A stretch of DNA of 64,000 bases from Desulfosediminicola ganghwensis (GCF_005116675.2 NZ_CP050699.1:62001-126000); one strand, 5' to 3'; shown: positions 19,767 through 29,108, counted from the stretch's first letter. Made by a program: numbers and translations. The notes: generated by a model from the letters alone, not told the origin.

Positions 19767-19809
19767 GACAGCGGCTACGCCACGCCTTCCTGGTGGCGTG
19801 GCCGCTGTC
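19767..19809 (+). terminator. Hairpin after the RND operon
   Basis: GACAGCGGCTACGCC (19767-19781) pairs with GGCGTGGCCGCTGTC (19795-19809) with a single G-T pair. The stem is strong and lies 19 bp after the stop, but the following bases are CT-rich rather than a clear T run, so termination is likely but not certain. Confidence 0.6.
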
Positions 19810-19963
19810 AACTCCTCTCTTTATCCCCCCAACCCGACAGCAGCTTTACTTGCCACAGAATTGGCAACAGGGTAAGTACTACATTCCAGTGACCACCCTC
19901 ATTACTCAACCTGGTCACTGCAATCAGTCATCTGAAAATTTACGACTTTTATAGAGGTACGAT

Positions 19964-20215
19964 ATGGCGCGTGGAAGAAACAAGATTCGTTACTGTTATG
20001 AAGACTACATGAAGAACGTTACCGATACGGAACGGTTGGAGTATCAACGCAACTATGCGCCATTGATCGATATCATCGCCAGGGGAGAAAATGACCGGGA
20101 GGTCATGACCAGGGCCAGGGAGTATGACAGTGAGCACTCAACAGAGATGCTTGCCGAAGCCATACACTTGACGGTTTACTGTATTGCCTGCTCTAAATTT
20201 GACTGCGACTGCTGA
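19964..20215 (+). CDS. Small protein with cysteine-rich C-terminus, unknown
   Basis: An 83-residue ORF with AGAGG seven bases before its ATG. It is basic at the N-terminus (MARGRNKIRYCYEDYMKN), acidic in the middle, and ends CIACSKFDCDC: two CxxC/CxC-like pairs suited to binding a metal or forming disulfides. There is no signal peptide or membrane span. I do not recognise the family. It stands alone between the efflux operon hairpin and the convergent tungstate operon. The good ribosome site and non-random composition make it likely to be real. Confidence 0.6.
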   Translation: MARGRNKIRYCYEDYMKNVTDTERLEYQRNYAPLIDIIARGENDREVMTRAREYDSEHSTEMLAEAIHLTVYCIACSKFDCDC

Positions 20216-20363
20216 AGTCAGCCGCCCCACCCTGGGCAATACCAAGGCGAATTCCACAGATACGAACCCGCACTGCTCATGACATTTTCGGGTTGAATCT
20301 CAAAAGGTTGCTAACACTAATAAGAAATTCGGGCTAACGGCTATGCCCTCACAGGCATCCTGC

Positions 20364-21389
20364 CTACATCATACTGCAGCGCATGGCCGAATCTGGAATG
20401 GATATCATAATCCGGCCTCCGATAATCGGCATAATGTCCCGATACTGGTCCGTGGTAAGAAAGAAAAAGAGCTTTACCCCGATATCCACTCCCACATGAA
20501 TCCGACCTTTGTCCTGATTCAGCTGAAAGACCGTGCCTGCGACAATATTAGCGGCTGGTTCCGCACAATCCAGTTCAGCAGTGGTCTTTGTCGGGTCGAT
20601 GTAGAGTTTGAAGTCCCCGCTGCTGTCCGCAACACTCTCTTTAGGCAGAGTCAGTTCAGCGCCGTGACCAACCTGGCAGAGCAGCCTGCCGTGTTCTTCA
20701 GCTATCACCCTGGCCCGAAAGATATTCTCATTGACCATATCTGATAGCTGGCCATGCTCCAGCATCAATGAGTGATCAGCCAGCCTGCGTCCCTGGGAGA
20801 GGTAATGCGTGGAAAAGATCACGGACGTACCATAACTCTTGTTAATCTTGCCCAGAAGAGCCAGGATGATCTCCTGATTCTCCTTGTCTACATTTGCCCC
20901 GGGTTCATCACAGAGCAACACTTCAGGCCGAACTGCCAGGGCTCTCGCCAGCGCGACCCTCTTGGTCTCGCCACCCGAGAGCTTATGGGCATCCGCTTCG
21001 ATAAACTTCTCCATTCCGACCAGATCGAGCACCTCAACCACCCGCTTGCGACGCTCAGCCTTATCCACTCCCCTGACTTTCAGGCCAAACTCCACATTTT
21101 TCCAGACCGGCCCGGTAAAAAGGATAGGATACTGATCGAGAAGCACCACCCGGCGGCGCAATTCCAGCAGCTGCCTGGCGGAGTATTCCACCCGTTCGCC
21201 TTTAAAGCTCAGCGCTCCATGCTCCGGCCTGTCAAGAAAGGCCAGCACATTCAAAAGGGTACTCTTTCCTGCGCCATTTGGCCCGATCAGGGTGTAGATC
21301 TTGCCGGGTTTAATGGCAAGTTCCTCAATGTCCAATATTTTACGGCCCTTGAATTCCCGGGCGAGATTTTCAAGTGTATAAAGATTCAA
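20364..21389 (-). CDS. tupC: Tungstate ABC transporter ATPase
   Basis: ATPase subunit of the tungstate importer, 341 residues. Walker A GPNGAGKST is at 36-44, signature LSGGE near 137-141, Walker B VLLCDEP near 157-163 and the switch His in STHYL near 195. After about residue 225 there is an extra C-terminal region of the TOBE/MOP-like kind found in oxyanion ATPases, which may sense cytoplasmic oxyanion. It overlaps the permease gene by 4 bp and is the last gene of the operon. No intrinsic terminator was found in the 148 bp downstream. The tungstate (rather than molybdate) call depends on the TupA-type binding protein. Confidence 0.88.
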   Translation of the reverse strand: MNLYTLENLAREFKGRKILDIEELAIKPGKIYTLIGPNGAGKSTLLNVLAFLDRPEHGALSFKGERVEYSARQLLELRRRVVLLDQYPILFTGPVWKNVEFGLKVRGVDKAERRKRVVEVLDLVGMEKFIEADAHKLSGGETKRVALARALAVRPEVLLCDEPGANVDKENQEIILALLGKINKSYGTSVIFSTHYLSQGRRLADHSLMLEHGQLSDMVNENIFRARVIAEEHGRLLCQVGHGAELTLPKESVADSSGDFKLYIDPTKTTAELDCAEPAANIVAGTVFQLNQDKGRIHVGVDIGVKLFFFLTTDQYRDIMPIIGGRIMISIPDSAMRCSMM

Positions 21390-22081
21390 ATCCTGGTCCT
21401 GCCCTGGAAAAAGAGAAACAGTAAGTTGACCATGAAGGCGATCATCATCAAAGAAAGGCCAAGCGCCACAGCAAGAACAAACTCACCTTTGTCATATTCG
21501 AGCGCCATAGCCGTAGTCATGGTCCTGGTAAACCCTTTGGCGTTACCACCCAGCATCATCGACACACCGACTTCGGCAATAACCCGCCCGAAAGCTGCAA
21601 TTACGGCTGCACAGATCGCGAATCTGGCTTCTTTTACCACCACAAGCGCCATCTGCAGTCTGGTGGCTCCCAGAGTAAGCGCCGTATTACGGTACCTGCC
21701 GTCAATTCTACTGATGGCCGCGATGGTAAGCGAGGTTACCAGGGGCACGATGAGCAGGGTCTGACCAATGATGATTGCTTTCTGGGTATAGAGCAGCTCC
21801 AGCGAGCCGAAAATACCACGGCGGGAGATAAAGGAGTAGACCACCAGACCTATGACCACAGTCGGCATAGCCAGCAGGGTGTTCAGACAGGTGAGCAGAA
21901 AACGCTTCCCGTAAAAATTGGTTTGAGCAATGATAAAACCGGCTGGTATGCCCAGTAACGAGGCAGAAATAGTCGAAAAGCCACTCACCTTGAGCGAAAC
22001 TGCTATAATTTCCAGCAATTCCGGATCTAAAGAAATCAGCAGCAGAAAGGCTGATTTTGTGCTGTCAATAAGCAGTCCCAT
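21386..22081 (-). CDS. tupB: Tungstate ABC transporter permease
   Basis: Inner-membrane permease of 231 residues with five to six hydrophobic spans and an EAA-type loop (ALTLGATRLQMALVVVKEAR). An in-frame GTG at 22105 would add eight residues, but the ATG at 22081 has GGAG at proper spacing and is preferred. The sequence FGRVIAEVGVSMMLGGNAKG is typical of TupB. It overlaps tupC and is separated from tupA by 200 bp containing a terminator-like hairpin. Confidence 0.9.
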   Translation of the reverse strand: MGLLIDSTKSAFLLLISLDPELLEIIAVSLKVSGFSTISASLLGIPAGFIIAQTNFYGKRFLLTCLNTLLAMPTVVIGLVVYSFISRRGIFGSLELLYTQKAIIIGQTLLIVPLVTSLTIAAISRIDGRYRNTALTLGATRLQMALVVVKEARFAICAAVIAAFGRVIAEVGVSMMLGGNAKGFTRTMTTAMALEYDKGEFVLAVALGLSLMMIAFMVNLLFLFFQGRTRI

Positions 22082-22225
22082 GAATCTCCGATATAAAAAA
22101 CACACCCTCCCCCAAAACTCCCGCAGGGCCGGGGAGGTTGCAACTGACAGTTACATTATCATTTCCAACGGTGTGGAATCCATACACCACAATCATACGC
22201 GGTGCAAGCCTTGCCGTGCCACGTA

Positions 22226-22260
22226 AAAAAGGAGAAGCCCGCAGAAGGCCTCTCCTTTTT
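22226..22260 (-). terminator. Intrinsic terminator/attenuator between tupA and tupB
   Basis: On the minus strand the stem arms are AAAAAGGAGAGGCC and GGCTTCTCCTTTTTT (one G-T pair), directly followed by the T tract at 22230-22225. It lies about 45 bp after the tupA stop and before tupBC. Partial readthrough would give more binding protein than membrane complex, as is common in ABC import operons. Confidence 0.8.
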
Positions 22261-22305
22261 CAATTTGAACATACTCCAGTCGCAATTTTCGTCGGTATAA
22301 CCCGC

Positions 22306-23202
22306 CTACTTGATTGCATCCGGATAGAAGAGCTGCTTGCCTTCGAGGCGATAGTCAGCGATCAGCTTCTGTCCACGAGGACCGGTAATCCAGTTAACGA
22401 ATTCCATGGCCATGTCATACTGAACATGGGCATACTTCTTTGGGTTTACCGGAATTACACCATAAGGATTGGCAAGCGCCTCGTCACCTTCTGAGAGTAC
22501 ATCGAGCTCGATGGCAGGAGTTTTGCCGTACTTATATTTGATGTAGGTTCCGCGGTCGGAGAGGGTGTATGCCTGCTTCTCATCTGCGAAAGTGATGGTT
22601 TTACCCATTCCCTGGCCGATGGAAGTATACCATGCCGCGGAATTTTCAGGACGGCTGAAGGTGATATCTACATTTTTACCTTTCTTGGTAATGGTCATGG
22701 TCTCACTCCCCATGGCCAGACCGCTTTCCTTCCAGAGGTTCTGCTCTTTGGTATGGGTACCGCTGTCATCACCGCGAGAAATAAACTGGGCCTCGGCAGC
22801 GGCGATAGCTTTCAGAGCATCGGCTGTGGATTTGGTCGCTTTAACACCAGCCTTGTCGGCAGCTGGTCCAATTAGAACAAAGTCGTTGTGCATAACAGCA
22901 TAACGCTCAGTCCCGTATCCTTCCTCAACAAACTTCAGCTCACGGCCTTTGGCATGTACGAAAATTACGTCGACGTTTCCGTCCTGACCATCACGGATAG
23001 CAGCACCGGTACCTTTAGCAATAACCTTGATCTTGATGCCGGTATCCTTTTCAAGCTCTGGCAGCAGTACATCAAGAAGTCCGGAAGACTGGGTACTGGT
23101 AGTGGTGGACATTTTCAGCACTTTATCAGAACTGAAACCGTTTCCGGCAAAAGCCAGTGCCATGATAGCAACGCTTGCAACGGTAAAAATTTTGCGTAGC
23201 AT
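22306..23202 (-). CDS. tupA: Tungstate-binding periplasmic protein
   Basis: Periplasmic oxyanion-binding protein of 298 residues. The frame opens six codons earlier, but the ATG at 23202 has AAGGAG at ideal spacing and starts a normal signal peptide (MLRKIFTVASVAIMALAFAG). The TupA-specific ligand loop TTTSTQSSGLLD is at residues 33-44, and SRGDDSGTHTKEQNLWK is the second conserved oxyanion loop. The ribosome site overlaps the end of the upstream regulator gene, so regulator and tupABC form one transcription unit. Such importers usually have sub-nanomolar tungstate affinity and supply tungsto-enzymes. Confidence 0.93.
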   Translation of the reverse strand: MLRKIFTVASVAIMALAFAGNGFSSDKVLKMSTTTSTQSSGLLDVLLPELEKDTGIKIKVIAKGTGAAIRDGQDGNVDVIFVHAKGRELKFVEEGYGTERYAVMHNDFVLIGPAADKAGVKATKSTADALKAIAAAEAQFISRGDDSGTHTKEQNLWKESGLAMGSETMTITKKGKNVDITFSRPENSAAWYTSIGQGMGKTITFADEKQAYTLSDRGTYIKYKYGKTPAIELDVLSEGDEALANPYGVIPVNPKKYAHVQYDMAMEFVNWITGPRGQKLIADYRLEGKQLFYPDAIK

Positions 23203-23206
23203 ATCT

Positions 23207-24145
23207 TTACTCCTTCTCATTAAAATTATTTGGAAACATCATTTTTCCACAAAGCGAAATATCGTACCCCTGCAACGAGGCTGCGGCGTTACGAAATTCT
23301 TTTTCATGCAACAACGTCAAAAATTCCTGAATGCCCTTTTCGAAGAAGCGCTCTCTACTCACCAGCAGATCGAACCTCTCCCAACGTAAGGGGAGAAAAT
23401 CAAGATCCAGCATGCCGGCAATGGTTCTGATTGCCGGGGCAGCATCGGCCTTACCAGACAAAACCTCAAGTCCGGCATCGAGATGTCTGGAAACCAGGTG
23501 GTGATAACCTGTTATATCGCTTACGGAAATATCTGACTTGGAGACCTCGTAGTCGAATAACAGTCTGGTTCCTGTACCCAGGTGACGATTGACAATCTTC
23601 ACATCATTTCGTGCCAGGTCTTCAATGGATTTGATATTTTTAGGATTGCCCGGAGCAAGTAAAATTCCCTGCTCACGCTGACTGAAGTTCACAAATACAG
23701 GGGAACGCTCCAGCTCCTGCTCCGCAAACTCGAAATTATATTCCTTATTGTCATCCTGCAGCAGATGGCAGACACCTATATGGCAAAGCCCACGACGCAG
23801 ACTGGTCAACCCGCCCATACTTCCAAGATTGGCGAAAAAGGCCAGGGTATCTTTTCGGTGCTCATGGAACAGGGAAAGACAGCGTTGAAAGAGCGGATCA
23901 TCGCTACCGGCCAGTAGCAGGATTCCCTCCTCTGAGGAAAACCCCGCATGTTCCTTGCTGAAATTGAGAATGTGCGCATCAAGCCAATCCTCAACCAGCC
24001 TTCTTGGAAAAAGCCACTTGCCCGTCACCTTGGTCGCCGGCAGCCCTTTCTCGTTAACGAGAGTATAAATCATCTTCTCATTAACCTTGAGCAACTCGGC
24101 CACTTCACGGGTCGTTAAAAATTTATTCGCAGCAGTCATTCCCAT
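23207..24145 (-). CDS. Oxyanion-responsive regulator: excisionase-type HTH plus PBP-like domain
   Basis: Cytoplasmic regulator of 312 residues. Residues about 7-52 form an excisionase/MerR-like winged helix (TTREVAELLKVNEKMIYTLV). Residues about 75-305 form a periplasmic-binding-protein-like domain related to tungstate/molybdate sensing, with motifs RHLGTGTRLLFDYE and GYHHLVSRHLDAG. It has no signal peptide, so the binding domain acts as an intracellular sensor. Being first in the tup operon, it most likely controls that operon in response to tungstate or molybdate. An alternative ATG lies two codons inside. Confidence 0.85.
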   Translation of the reverse strand: MGMTAANKFLTTREVAELLKVNEKMIYTLVNEKGLPATKVTGKWLFPRRLVEDWLDAHILNFSKEHAGFSSEEGILLLAGSDDPLFQRCLSLFHEHRKDTLAFFANLGSMGGLTSLRRGLCHIGVCHLLQDDNKEYNFEFAEQELERSPVFVNFSQREQGILLAPGNPKNIKSIEDLARNDVKIVNRHLGTGTRLLFDYEVSKSDISVSDITGYHHLVSRHLDAGLEVLSGKADAAPAIRTIAGMLDLDFLPLRWERFDLLVSRERFFEKGIQEFLTLLHEKEFRNAAASLQGYDISLCGKMMFPNNFNEKE

Positions 24146-24498
24146 TGCCTTCCCCTATTCTTAAACACACATATCAAAACCTAGCCTGAATACATTGGAC
24201 CCAGTCTTTTTGCCATCCTTTGTGCTTTATATTACCAATACTAACCAAAACAAACCCAAAATTACACCACGCCTCTTTCCCGCCAAATCCCCGCAACACA
24301 GCTCAAGCCAGGCTCCACAAAAATTTAATTTCAGATGCTTAAACAAGCTCAGCCCAAGGACATTGCTCTTTTTTCTACGACTATCTGATATTTTGACTGT
24401 CAAACTACTTGACTATCAAAGTAGTGTCTGCTCTATTGCTAACACTTCAGACATCACCCGCGCTATCTTGTTAACTTAGGAAATTTTGAGAAATTATC
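24146..24498. other. 353-bp divergent spacer with tandem operators
   Basis: It lies between the tup regulator (minus) and the His-rich transporter (plus). It is AT-rich and without an ORF worth reporting. The only clear structure is the pair of TTGA-N3-TCAA repeats at 24392-24420 described separately. No promoter for the minus-strand tup operon could be recognised. Confidence 0.5.
24392..24420 (+). promoter_or_regulatory. Two tandem TTGA-N3-TCAA operators over a possible -35 box
   Basis: TTTGACTGTCAAA (24392-24404, a perfect palindrome) and TTGACTATCAAA (24409-24420) share the same TTGA-N3-TCAA core, with centres 16 bp apart. TTGACT of the second copy can serve as a -35 box with TCTATT 17 bp downstream as -10. 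This is a typical size and symmetry for a MarR-family operator, and a MarR gene is the second gene of the operon. Confidence 0.55.
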
Positions 24499-25275
24499 AT
24501 GGAACTACAACCACTCTACCTGGCCGCCCTGCAATCGAGCTTCATTCTGGGTCTCATCCACGGCGTCAATCCCTGCGGTCACTCCTGGCTTGTCATTGCA
24601 CCTTTTGTTGCCGGCGAAAAAAATGGCAAAAGAGTTTTTTCACTCACTTCTGCTTTTCTGTTCGGCACAGCTGTGGCCTGCCTTGTCCTTGGCGCCACCC
24701 TGGGTTCAATTTCCATGCTTTTTCCACCATCTGCGGCGTATTGGATGGAATTATCCACTTCTCTCATTCTCATCCTGATAGGCCTTATACTCTTATACGA
24801 CCCTCACATTCTGCATAGTCACGACCATGACCATGACCACGACCATGCGCATGAACATCATGATCATGCAGGTCATCACCACAAGCACCATCCTTGCGAG
24901 CATAAACATCATCACAGCCATGGCCCGACATGCGGCCACGCAGCGAATGGGAATAAACAGACCAGGAAAAAATGGATGGCAGCCAGCCTTTTCAGCATAG
25001 GTTTTGTCAACATGATCATCCCCTGCCCTACCGCAGCTGTAATGTATGGTTATGCACTCAACTCGGGCTCGGCATTTACCGCGACCCTCGTTTTCGGCAC
25101 GTATGCTCTTTCCACCGCCCTTTCAGTAGGACTTGTGATCTATTGTATCTTTCGCATTACCACCATGGCTGGTACATTACAAAAAGACTGGCTGGAACCG
25201 CTAATAATGAGATCGGCAGGAGTAATTATCATATGCTTTTCCGGCTACAGCCTTTACTCGTCACTTGCAACCTGA
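24499..25275 (+). CDS. Histidine-rich membrane transporter, NicO/UreH/CcdA-like
   Basis: Membrane protein of 258 residues with six or seven spans. The first half has an HGVNPCGHSW motif (H21, C26, H28) and the second half a related FVNMIIPCPTAAVMY motif (C176), an internal inverted-repeat arrangement as in the LysE/DsbD-CcdA and Ni/Co exporter superfamily. Between them, residues 103-147 form a loop with some twenty histidines (HDHDHDHDHAHEHHDH), expected to bind Ni2+, Co2+, Zn2+ or Cu. The likely role is metal efflux or metal delivery to a cofactor enzyme. Sulfite/thiol transport is a less likely alternative. The MarR gene starts 10 bp after it. Confidence 0.65.
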   Translation: MELQPLYLAALQSSFILGLIHGVNPCGHSWLVIAPFVAGEKNGKRVFSLTSAFLFGTAVACLVLGATLGSISMLFPPSAAYWMELSTSLILILIGLILLYDPHILHSHDHDHDHDHAHEHHDHAGHHHKHHPCEHKHHHSHGPTCGHAANGNKQTRKKWMAASLFSIGFVNMIIPCPTAAVMYGYALNSGSAFTATLVFGTYALSTALSVGLVIYCIFRITTMAGTLQKDWLEPLIMRSAGVIIICFSGYSLYSSLAT

Positions 25276-25284
25276 GGTCTTTAA

Positions 25285-25722
25285 ATGACAGTGCCCGGTG
25301 AAAATCAGACTGAGCTTGATTATCTCTCTCATCAACTGCTCGAACTTTATGACAAGATCAACTCCTGGGAACACTCCGTCGTCAAAGGCAGCGGCTTGTC
25401 ACCTTCACAGATGCATGCCATCGAGGTGATTGGCCACAGGCAGGACATGCGGATGAAGGAATTGGCTGAGAGACTTGGAATCACCACCGGAACGCTCACG
25501 GTCACAGTCGATAAACTTGAGAAAAAGGGCTTGGTTGCCAGAAAACCCCACCAGCACGACAGACGCTCCTGGCTTATCTCTCTCACTGAAAGCGGTCACC
25601 GAATATTCAGACAGCATGATCGCTTTCACCTCGACTTCACCAAGGATATTTCTGCAGATCTCAACACTCAAGATATCGAGACCCTCTCTAAACTGCTCAG
25701 CCGTGTTCTGGCACGGATGTAA
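25285..25722 (+). CDS. MarR-family transcriptional regulator
   Basis: DNA-binding protein of 145 residues with the MarR winged helix: MRMKELAERLGITTGTLTVT as the helix-turn-helix, KPHQHDRRSWLISLTESG as the wing, flanked by dimerisation helices. TGAGG before the ATG is the ribosome site. It is the second gene after the His-rich transporter and probably represses the pair through the tandem sites at 24392-24420. The ligand could be a metal or a small phenolic compound; the sequence does not decide. Confidence 0.88.
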   Translation: MTVPGENQTELDYLSHQLLELYDKINSWEHSVVKGSGLSPSQMHAIEVIGHRQDMRMKELAERLGITTGTLTVTVDKLEKKGLVARKPHQHDRRSWLISLTESGHRIFRQHDRFHLDFTKDISADLNTQDIETLSKLLSRVLARM

Positions 25723-26112
25723 GACCTGTGGTGGGCAGTCCCACTGATCAGGTTATTACCAGCCAATCGCCTTTGACGGCACGTGATAGGTTGCGAAAAG
25801 TTAGTGGCTGGAGCCCAGCAGAGGCTAACGATCCACATCTCACTTCTCACTTCCTTCTTCTTACGGCCCACCTTCCACTCCTTCCCCCTCAACACACTCA
25901 ACTTCCCGCAGCAAACTGGACTCTGACACATATCACCCCGTTGCTGATTGACATTTCCTTATGGAAAATTGTATGTTTTCTGGGTATTAACCTGACATAG
26001 GAACATCCAGGAGCCCCTTGGTTTGACGTTAGGGGGGCCATCCCACAGCCTAGGCTGCTGTAGTTTTTTATATTGCACTCGTCTTCGCAAGGAGCCTCTA
26101 CACGAGAGGATT
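25723..26112. other. 390-bp spacer with candidate sigma70 promoter and leader hairpin
   Basis: It holds a pyrimidine-rich filler stretch at 25833-25909 (CTCACTTCTCACTTCC and related), a possible promoter TTGACA (25948-25953) with TATGTT 18 bp downstream (25972-25977), and in the presumed leader a short hairpin ACAGC/GCTGT (about 26045-26060) followed by AGTTTTTT, which looks like an intrinsic terminator in front of the kinase gene. None is certain. Confidence 0.4.
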
Positions 26113-27798
26113 ATGGAGCAGGGTAACCAGCATACGCAACAAATAATCAGTACGGAATATTTCCGAGACAACCAGATTCAGCAGATCATAAACGACATTC
26201 TGCGAATCTCACTTGAACCATATCTGTTCAAGGAGTTGCTTGAGAGAATTCTGCGATATCTCATTTCCAGAGAGCAGCTCCAGCTTGCCCCCAAAGCAGG
26301 CGTCTTTGTTGTTGAGCCTGAAGAGAAAACACTCTCCCTGCAAGCCCACATCGGTTTCGCGGATAAACAGATCGCCCGTTGCAACAGTGTAAAATTCGGT
26401 TTGTGCCACTGCGGTCAGGCTGCCAGCGAAAGTGATATTCTCTTTTTCAAAGACCAGCCCCCCCTGTTAAAAGGACAGCCAAAATCATTTCCCCGTTACA
26501 GGCACTACAGTGTGCCCATTGTCCGCGACAACCAACCCATTGGCGTTCTGGTTCTTTACGTCAAGGAGCTGCATCAACTCAGTGTGGGCATGGAACAATT
26601 GCTTGAATCGGTCAGCAACATTCTTGCCACCGTTATCGAAAACCAGAAAATGGATCAGCAGATGGTGGAGCTGGTCAACGACCTGCGGATCTCCATTATC
26701 AGCCTGCAGGAAGAGAAACTTTTCTCCGAATCCGTTATCCAGAGCCTGGACCATGGCCTCATCGTTACTGATCTTGCCGGCAACATTCTAAAAAGCAACA
26801 CTGTTGCCAGACAGATACTTCAACCCATGGCCAAGAGTATCGAAGGAAAAAGTCTCAAAAGCCTGGTAGGCCCCAACCATACAGCCAGACTTACCAGAAT
26901 TGACACCACTCAGACCGACAGCAAGGAAAACCTGCTCAATCTCCAGGCTCTGAACGGTGATGAAAAAATTATCAGTTATACCACAGCGCCAAGAAAGGAT
27001 GCCCGGGGGAACCAGGTCGGGATGGTCATCTCCTTCACCGATGTCACAGAACTGAGCTATGTCCGCCGGGAAATGGAAAAAATGAACCGGCTCTCCACTG
27101 TCGCCGAAATAGCTTCCGCCGTTGCCCACGAAGTTCGCAATCCGCTGGCTGGCATTAAAATCATGGCCCAGTCCATCGAAGAAGATGCCGCAGACAATGA
27201 GCAACACCTCGAATGTTCCCAGCGCATTATTCGCCAGGTCGATCGCCTGAACGAATTGCTGACAGAATTTTTCTCATATGCCAGACCGGTTGAACCCAAC
27301 AAACGACCAACCTCCCTTTCCGGGATCCTGGCTGAGACCAAACCACTGATCCACAATCGTCTACTCAAGAATTCCATCGAACTCGTCGAAAATGTACCGG
27401 AAGAGTTACCGATGATCCTTGCCGACCCGAACCAGATGCAACAGGTGTTTCTGAATCTGATGCTCAACTCGATCGACGCCATCCGGCAAAACGGTGCGAT
27501 CACAATCAAGGCATGCCTTGTCTCTGGCAAAACTCTCTCCCACTATAAGAAAAAGTTCCCCGGTCTCCTCACTAGCAGCCGCTATGTGCTGATCAATTTC
27601 TCTGATAATGGCAAGGGGATGCCGGCTGAGATCGCCGATAAGGCTTTTGAGCCGTTCTTCACCACCAAGAGTACCGGTACCGGTCTTGGCCTGTCCATAG
27701 TCTACAGAACCCTGAGAGAAAATGATGCTGTCGTCACTCTTGAATCTGAACAGGGTAAAGGGACGACTTTCTATATGTTTATTCGGGCGGTGAGATAA
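26113..27798 (+). CDS. Cytoplasmic GAF-PAS sensor histidine kinase
   Basis: Soluble kinase of 561 residues. The ATG at 26113 follows GAGAGGA; the upstream in-frame extension to 26023 looks non-coding. Order: an N-terminal helical region, GAF domain about 50-190 (with [11 protein letters not shown]), a short coiled coil, PAS about 210-315, HisKA with H339 ([11 protein letters not shown]), and an ATPase domain with [17 protein letters not shown] and GTGLGLSI. It lacks membrane segments, so it senses an internal signal, possibly redox or a small ligand through the Cys/His in the GAF. Its stop overlaps the start of the NtrC-type regulator gene (TAATG). Confidence 0.88.
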   Translation: MEQGNQHTQQIISTEYFRDNQIQQIINDILRISLEPYLFKELLERILRYLISREQLQLAPKAGVFVVEPEEKTLSLQAHIGFADKQIARCNSVKFGLCHCGQAASESDILFFKDQPPLLKGQPKSFPRYRHYSVPIVRDNQPIGVLVLYVKELHQLSVGMEQLLESVSNILATVIENQKMDQQMVELVNDLRISIISLQEEKLFSESVIQSLDHGLIVTDLAGNILKSNTVARQILQPMAKSIEGKSLKSLVGPNHTARLTRIDTTQTDSKENLLNLQALNGDEKIISYTTAPRKDARGNQVGMVISFTDVTELSYVRREMEKMNRLSTVAEIASAVAHEVRNPLAGIKIMAQSIEEDAADNEQHLECSQRIIRQVDRLNELLTEFFSYARPVEPNKRPTSLSGILAETKPLIHNRLLKNSIELVENVPEELPMILADPNQMQQVFLNLMLNSIDAIRQNGAITIKACLVSGKTLSHYKKKFPGLLTSSRYVLINFSDNGKGMPAEIADKAFEPFFTTKSTGTGLGLSIVYRTLRENDAVVTLESEQGKGTTFYMFIRAVR

Positions 27799-29108
27799 TG
27801 AGCACGGTACTGATTGTCGATGATGTCGAGGACCTTCAATTTTCGCTCTCCCTCGCTGTTAAAAAGGAAGGCTACGGGGTTTCTGTAGCTTCCACGGGGC
27901 AGGAAGCACTCGAGCAGATGCACTCCTCAGTTATTGAGCTTGTTTTCCTCGATATAGGGTTGCCCGACGGTAGCGGTATCGACCTTATCCCTCAATTTCT
28001 GGCCATAAATCCCGATGTGGACATCGTCATGCTTTCAGGCCTGAACGATGCCAAGACCGCTGTCCAGGCGCTGCGGGAAGGGGCTGTGGACTATATTGCC
28101 AAACCATTTGATCTGATTGAATTTAAATCGGTCTTGAAACGTTTGATGGAATCGCGGCTACTCGGTAAAAAGGCGCTGCTGGCCGAAACCGAAAATGGCG
28201 TTGAATCCATAGTCGGCTCTTCTCTGAAAATGCGACAGGTTAAAGAATCTATCCTGCTGGCCGCTGATGTCGATGCGCCTGTTCTCATTACCGGCGAGAC
28301 CGGTACAGGCAAAGAACTTGTGGCCAGGTCAATCCACAGCTCCCGGGCCAGACAAAGTGGAGTATTCGTCAAAGTCGATTGCGGCACGCTGTCTGCCAAC
28401 CTGATTGAGTCCGAGTTGTTTGGTCACACCAAAGGTGCTTTTACCGATGCGGCCTCCGACAAAAAAGGGTTGGTGGAAGTCGCGAACAACGGCACACTCT
28501 TTCTTGACGAGATTGGCAACCTGCCCATTGAACTGCAACCGAAACTACTGCGTCTGATTGAAGAATCAATCTTCAGGAAAGTCGGCGGGGTCAAGGATAT
28601 TGAGGTAAACGTCCGGATCATCGCCGCCACGAACGCCGATATCAGGCAGCAGATTGACCAGGGGGTTTTCCGGGAAGATCTTTACTACCGCCTCAATGTT
28701 ATCCCACTTGAGCTTCCTCCCCTGCGGGATCGTGGCCTGGACATTCTGCACCTTGCTGAATTCTTCCTGCACAGTCTCTGTAAAGAGCTGAAAAAGGATA
28801 TAAAGAGCATCGCTCCGTCTGCAAAAGACGCAATGCTGACCCATGATTGGCCCGGCAATATCAGGGAACTCCGCAATCTGATTGAACGAGAAGTCATCTT
28901 TTGCAAAAATGACAGACTTGCCCCAGCCGGGTTCACGGCAGCGCAGACTCCCGCCCATCCTGTCCAGGCCGAAAAACTGCTGACGCTGAGGGAAAATGAG
29001 CGACACTACGTGCAAAAGGTGTTGGATTTCACCAACAACAACAAATCTAAAGCGGCCCGTATTCTGAATATCTCCCGCACCACATTGCGCGATAAATTGA
29101 CCGACTAG
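27798..29108 (+). CDS. Sigma54-dependent response regulator (NtrC family)
   Basis: Activator of 436 residues: receiver with D52, AAA+ domain about 140-375 with Walker A GETGTGKE, the sigma54-contact loop GAFTDA (a frequent variant of GAFTGA) and Walker B TLFLDEIG, and a Fis-type helix-turn-helix at the C-terminus (NNKSKAARILNISRTTLRDK). It is coupled to the upstream kinase gene. A sigma54 promoter with an upstream palindrome lies immediately downstream, in front of the REC-DUF4388-Roadblock gene, which is therefore its most likely target. Confidence 0.92.
   Translation: MSTVLIVDDVEDLQFSLSLAVKKEGYGVSVASTGQEALEQMHSSVIELVFLDIGLPDGSGIDLIPQFLAINPDVDIVMLSGLNDAKTAVQALREGAVDYIAKPFDLIEFKSVLKRLMESRLLGKKALLAETENGVESIVGSSLKMRQVKESILLAADVDAPVLITGETGTGKELVARSIHSSRARQSGVFVKVDCGTLSANLIESELFGHTKGAFTDAASDKKGLVEVANNGTLFLDEIGNLPIELQPKLLRLIEESIFRKVGGVKDIEVNVRIIAATNADIRQQIDQGVFREDLYYRLNVIPLELPPLRDRGLDILHLAEFFLHSLCKELKKDIKSIAPSAKDAMLTHDWPGNIRELRNLIEREVIFCKNDRLAPAGFTAAQTPAHPVQAEKLLTLRENERHYVQKVLDFTNNNKSKAARILNISRTTLRDKLTD

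Noticed and set aside
20772-21764. 330-codon plus-strand ORF
   Set aside because: Antisense to tupC and tupB, whose Walker and permease motifs are clear.
24823-24860. Tandem GACCATGACCATG repeat as a possible CRISPR or satellite
   Set aside because: It is simply the His-Asp codon repeat encoding the transporter's metal-binding loop.
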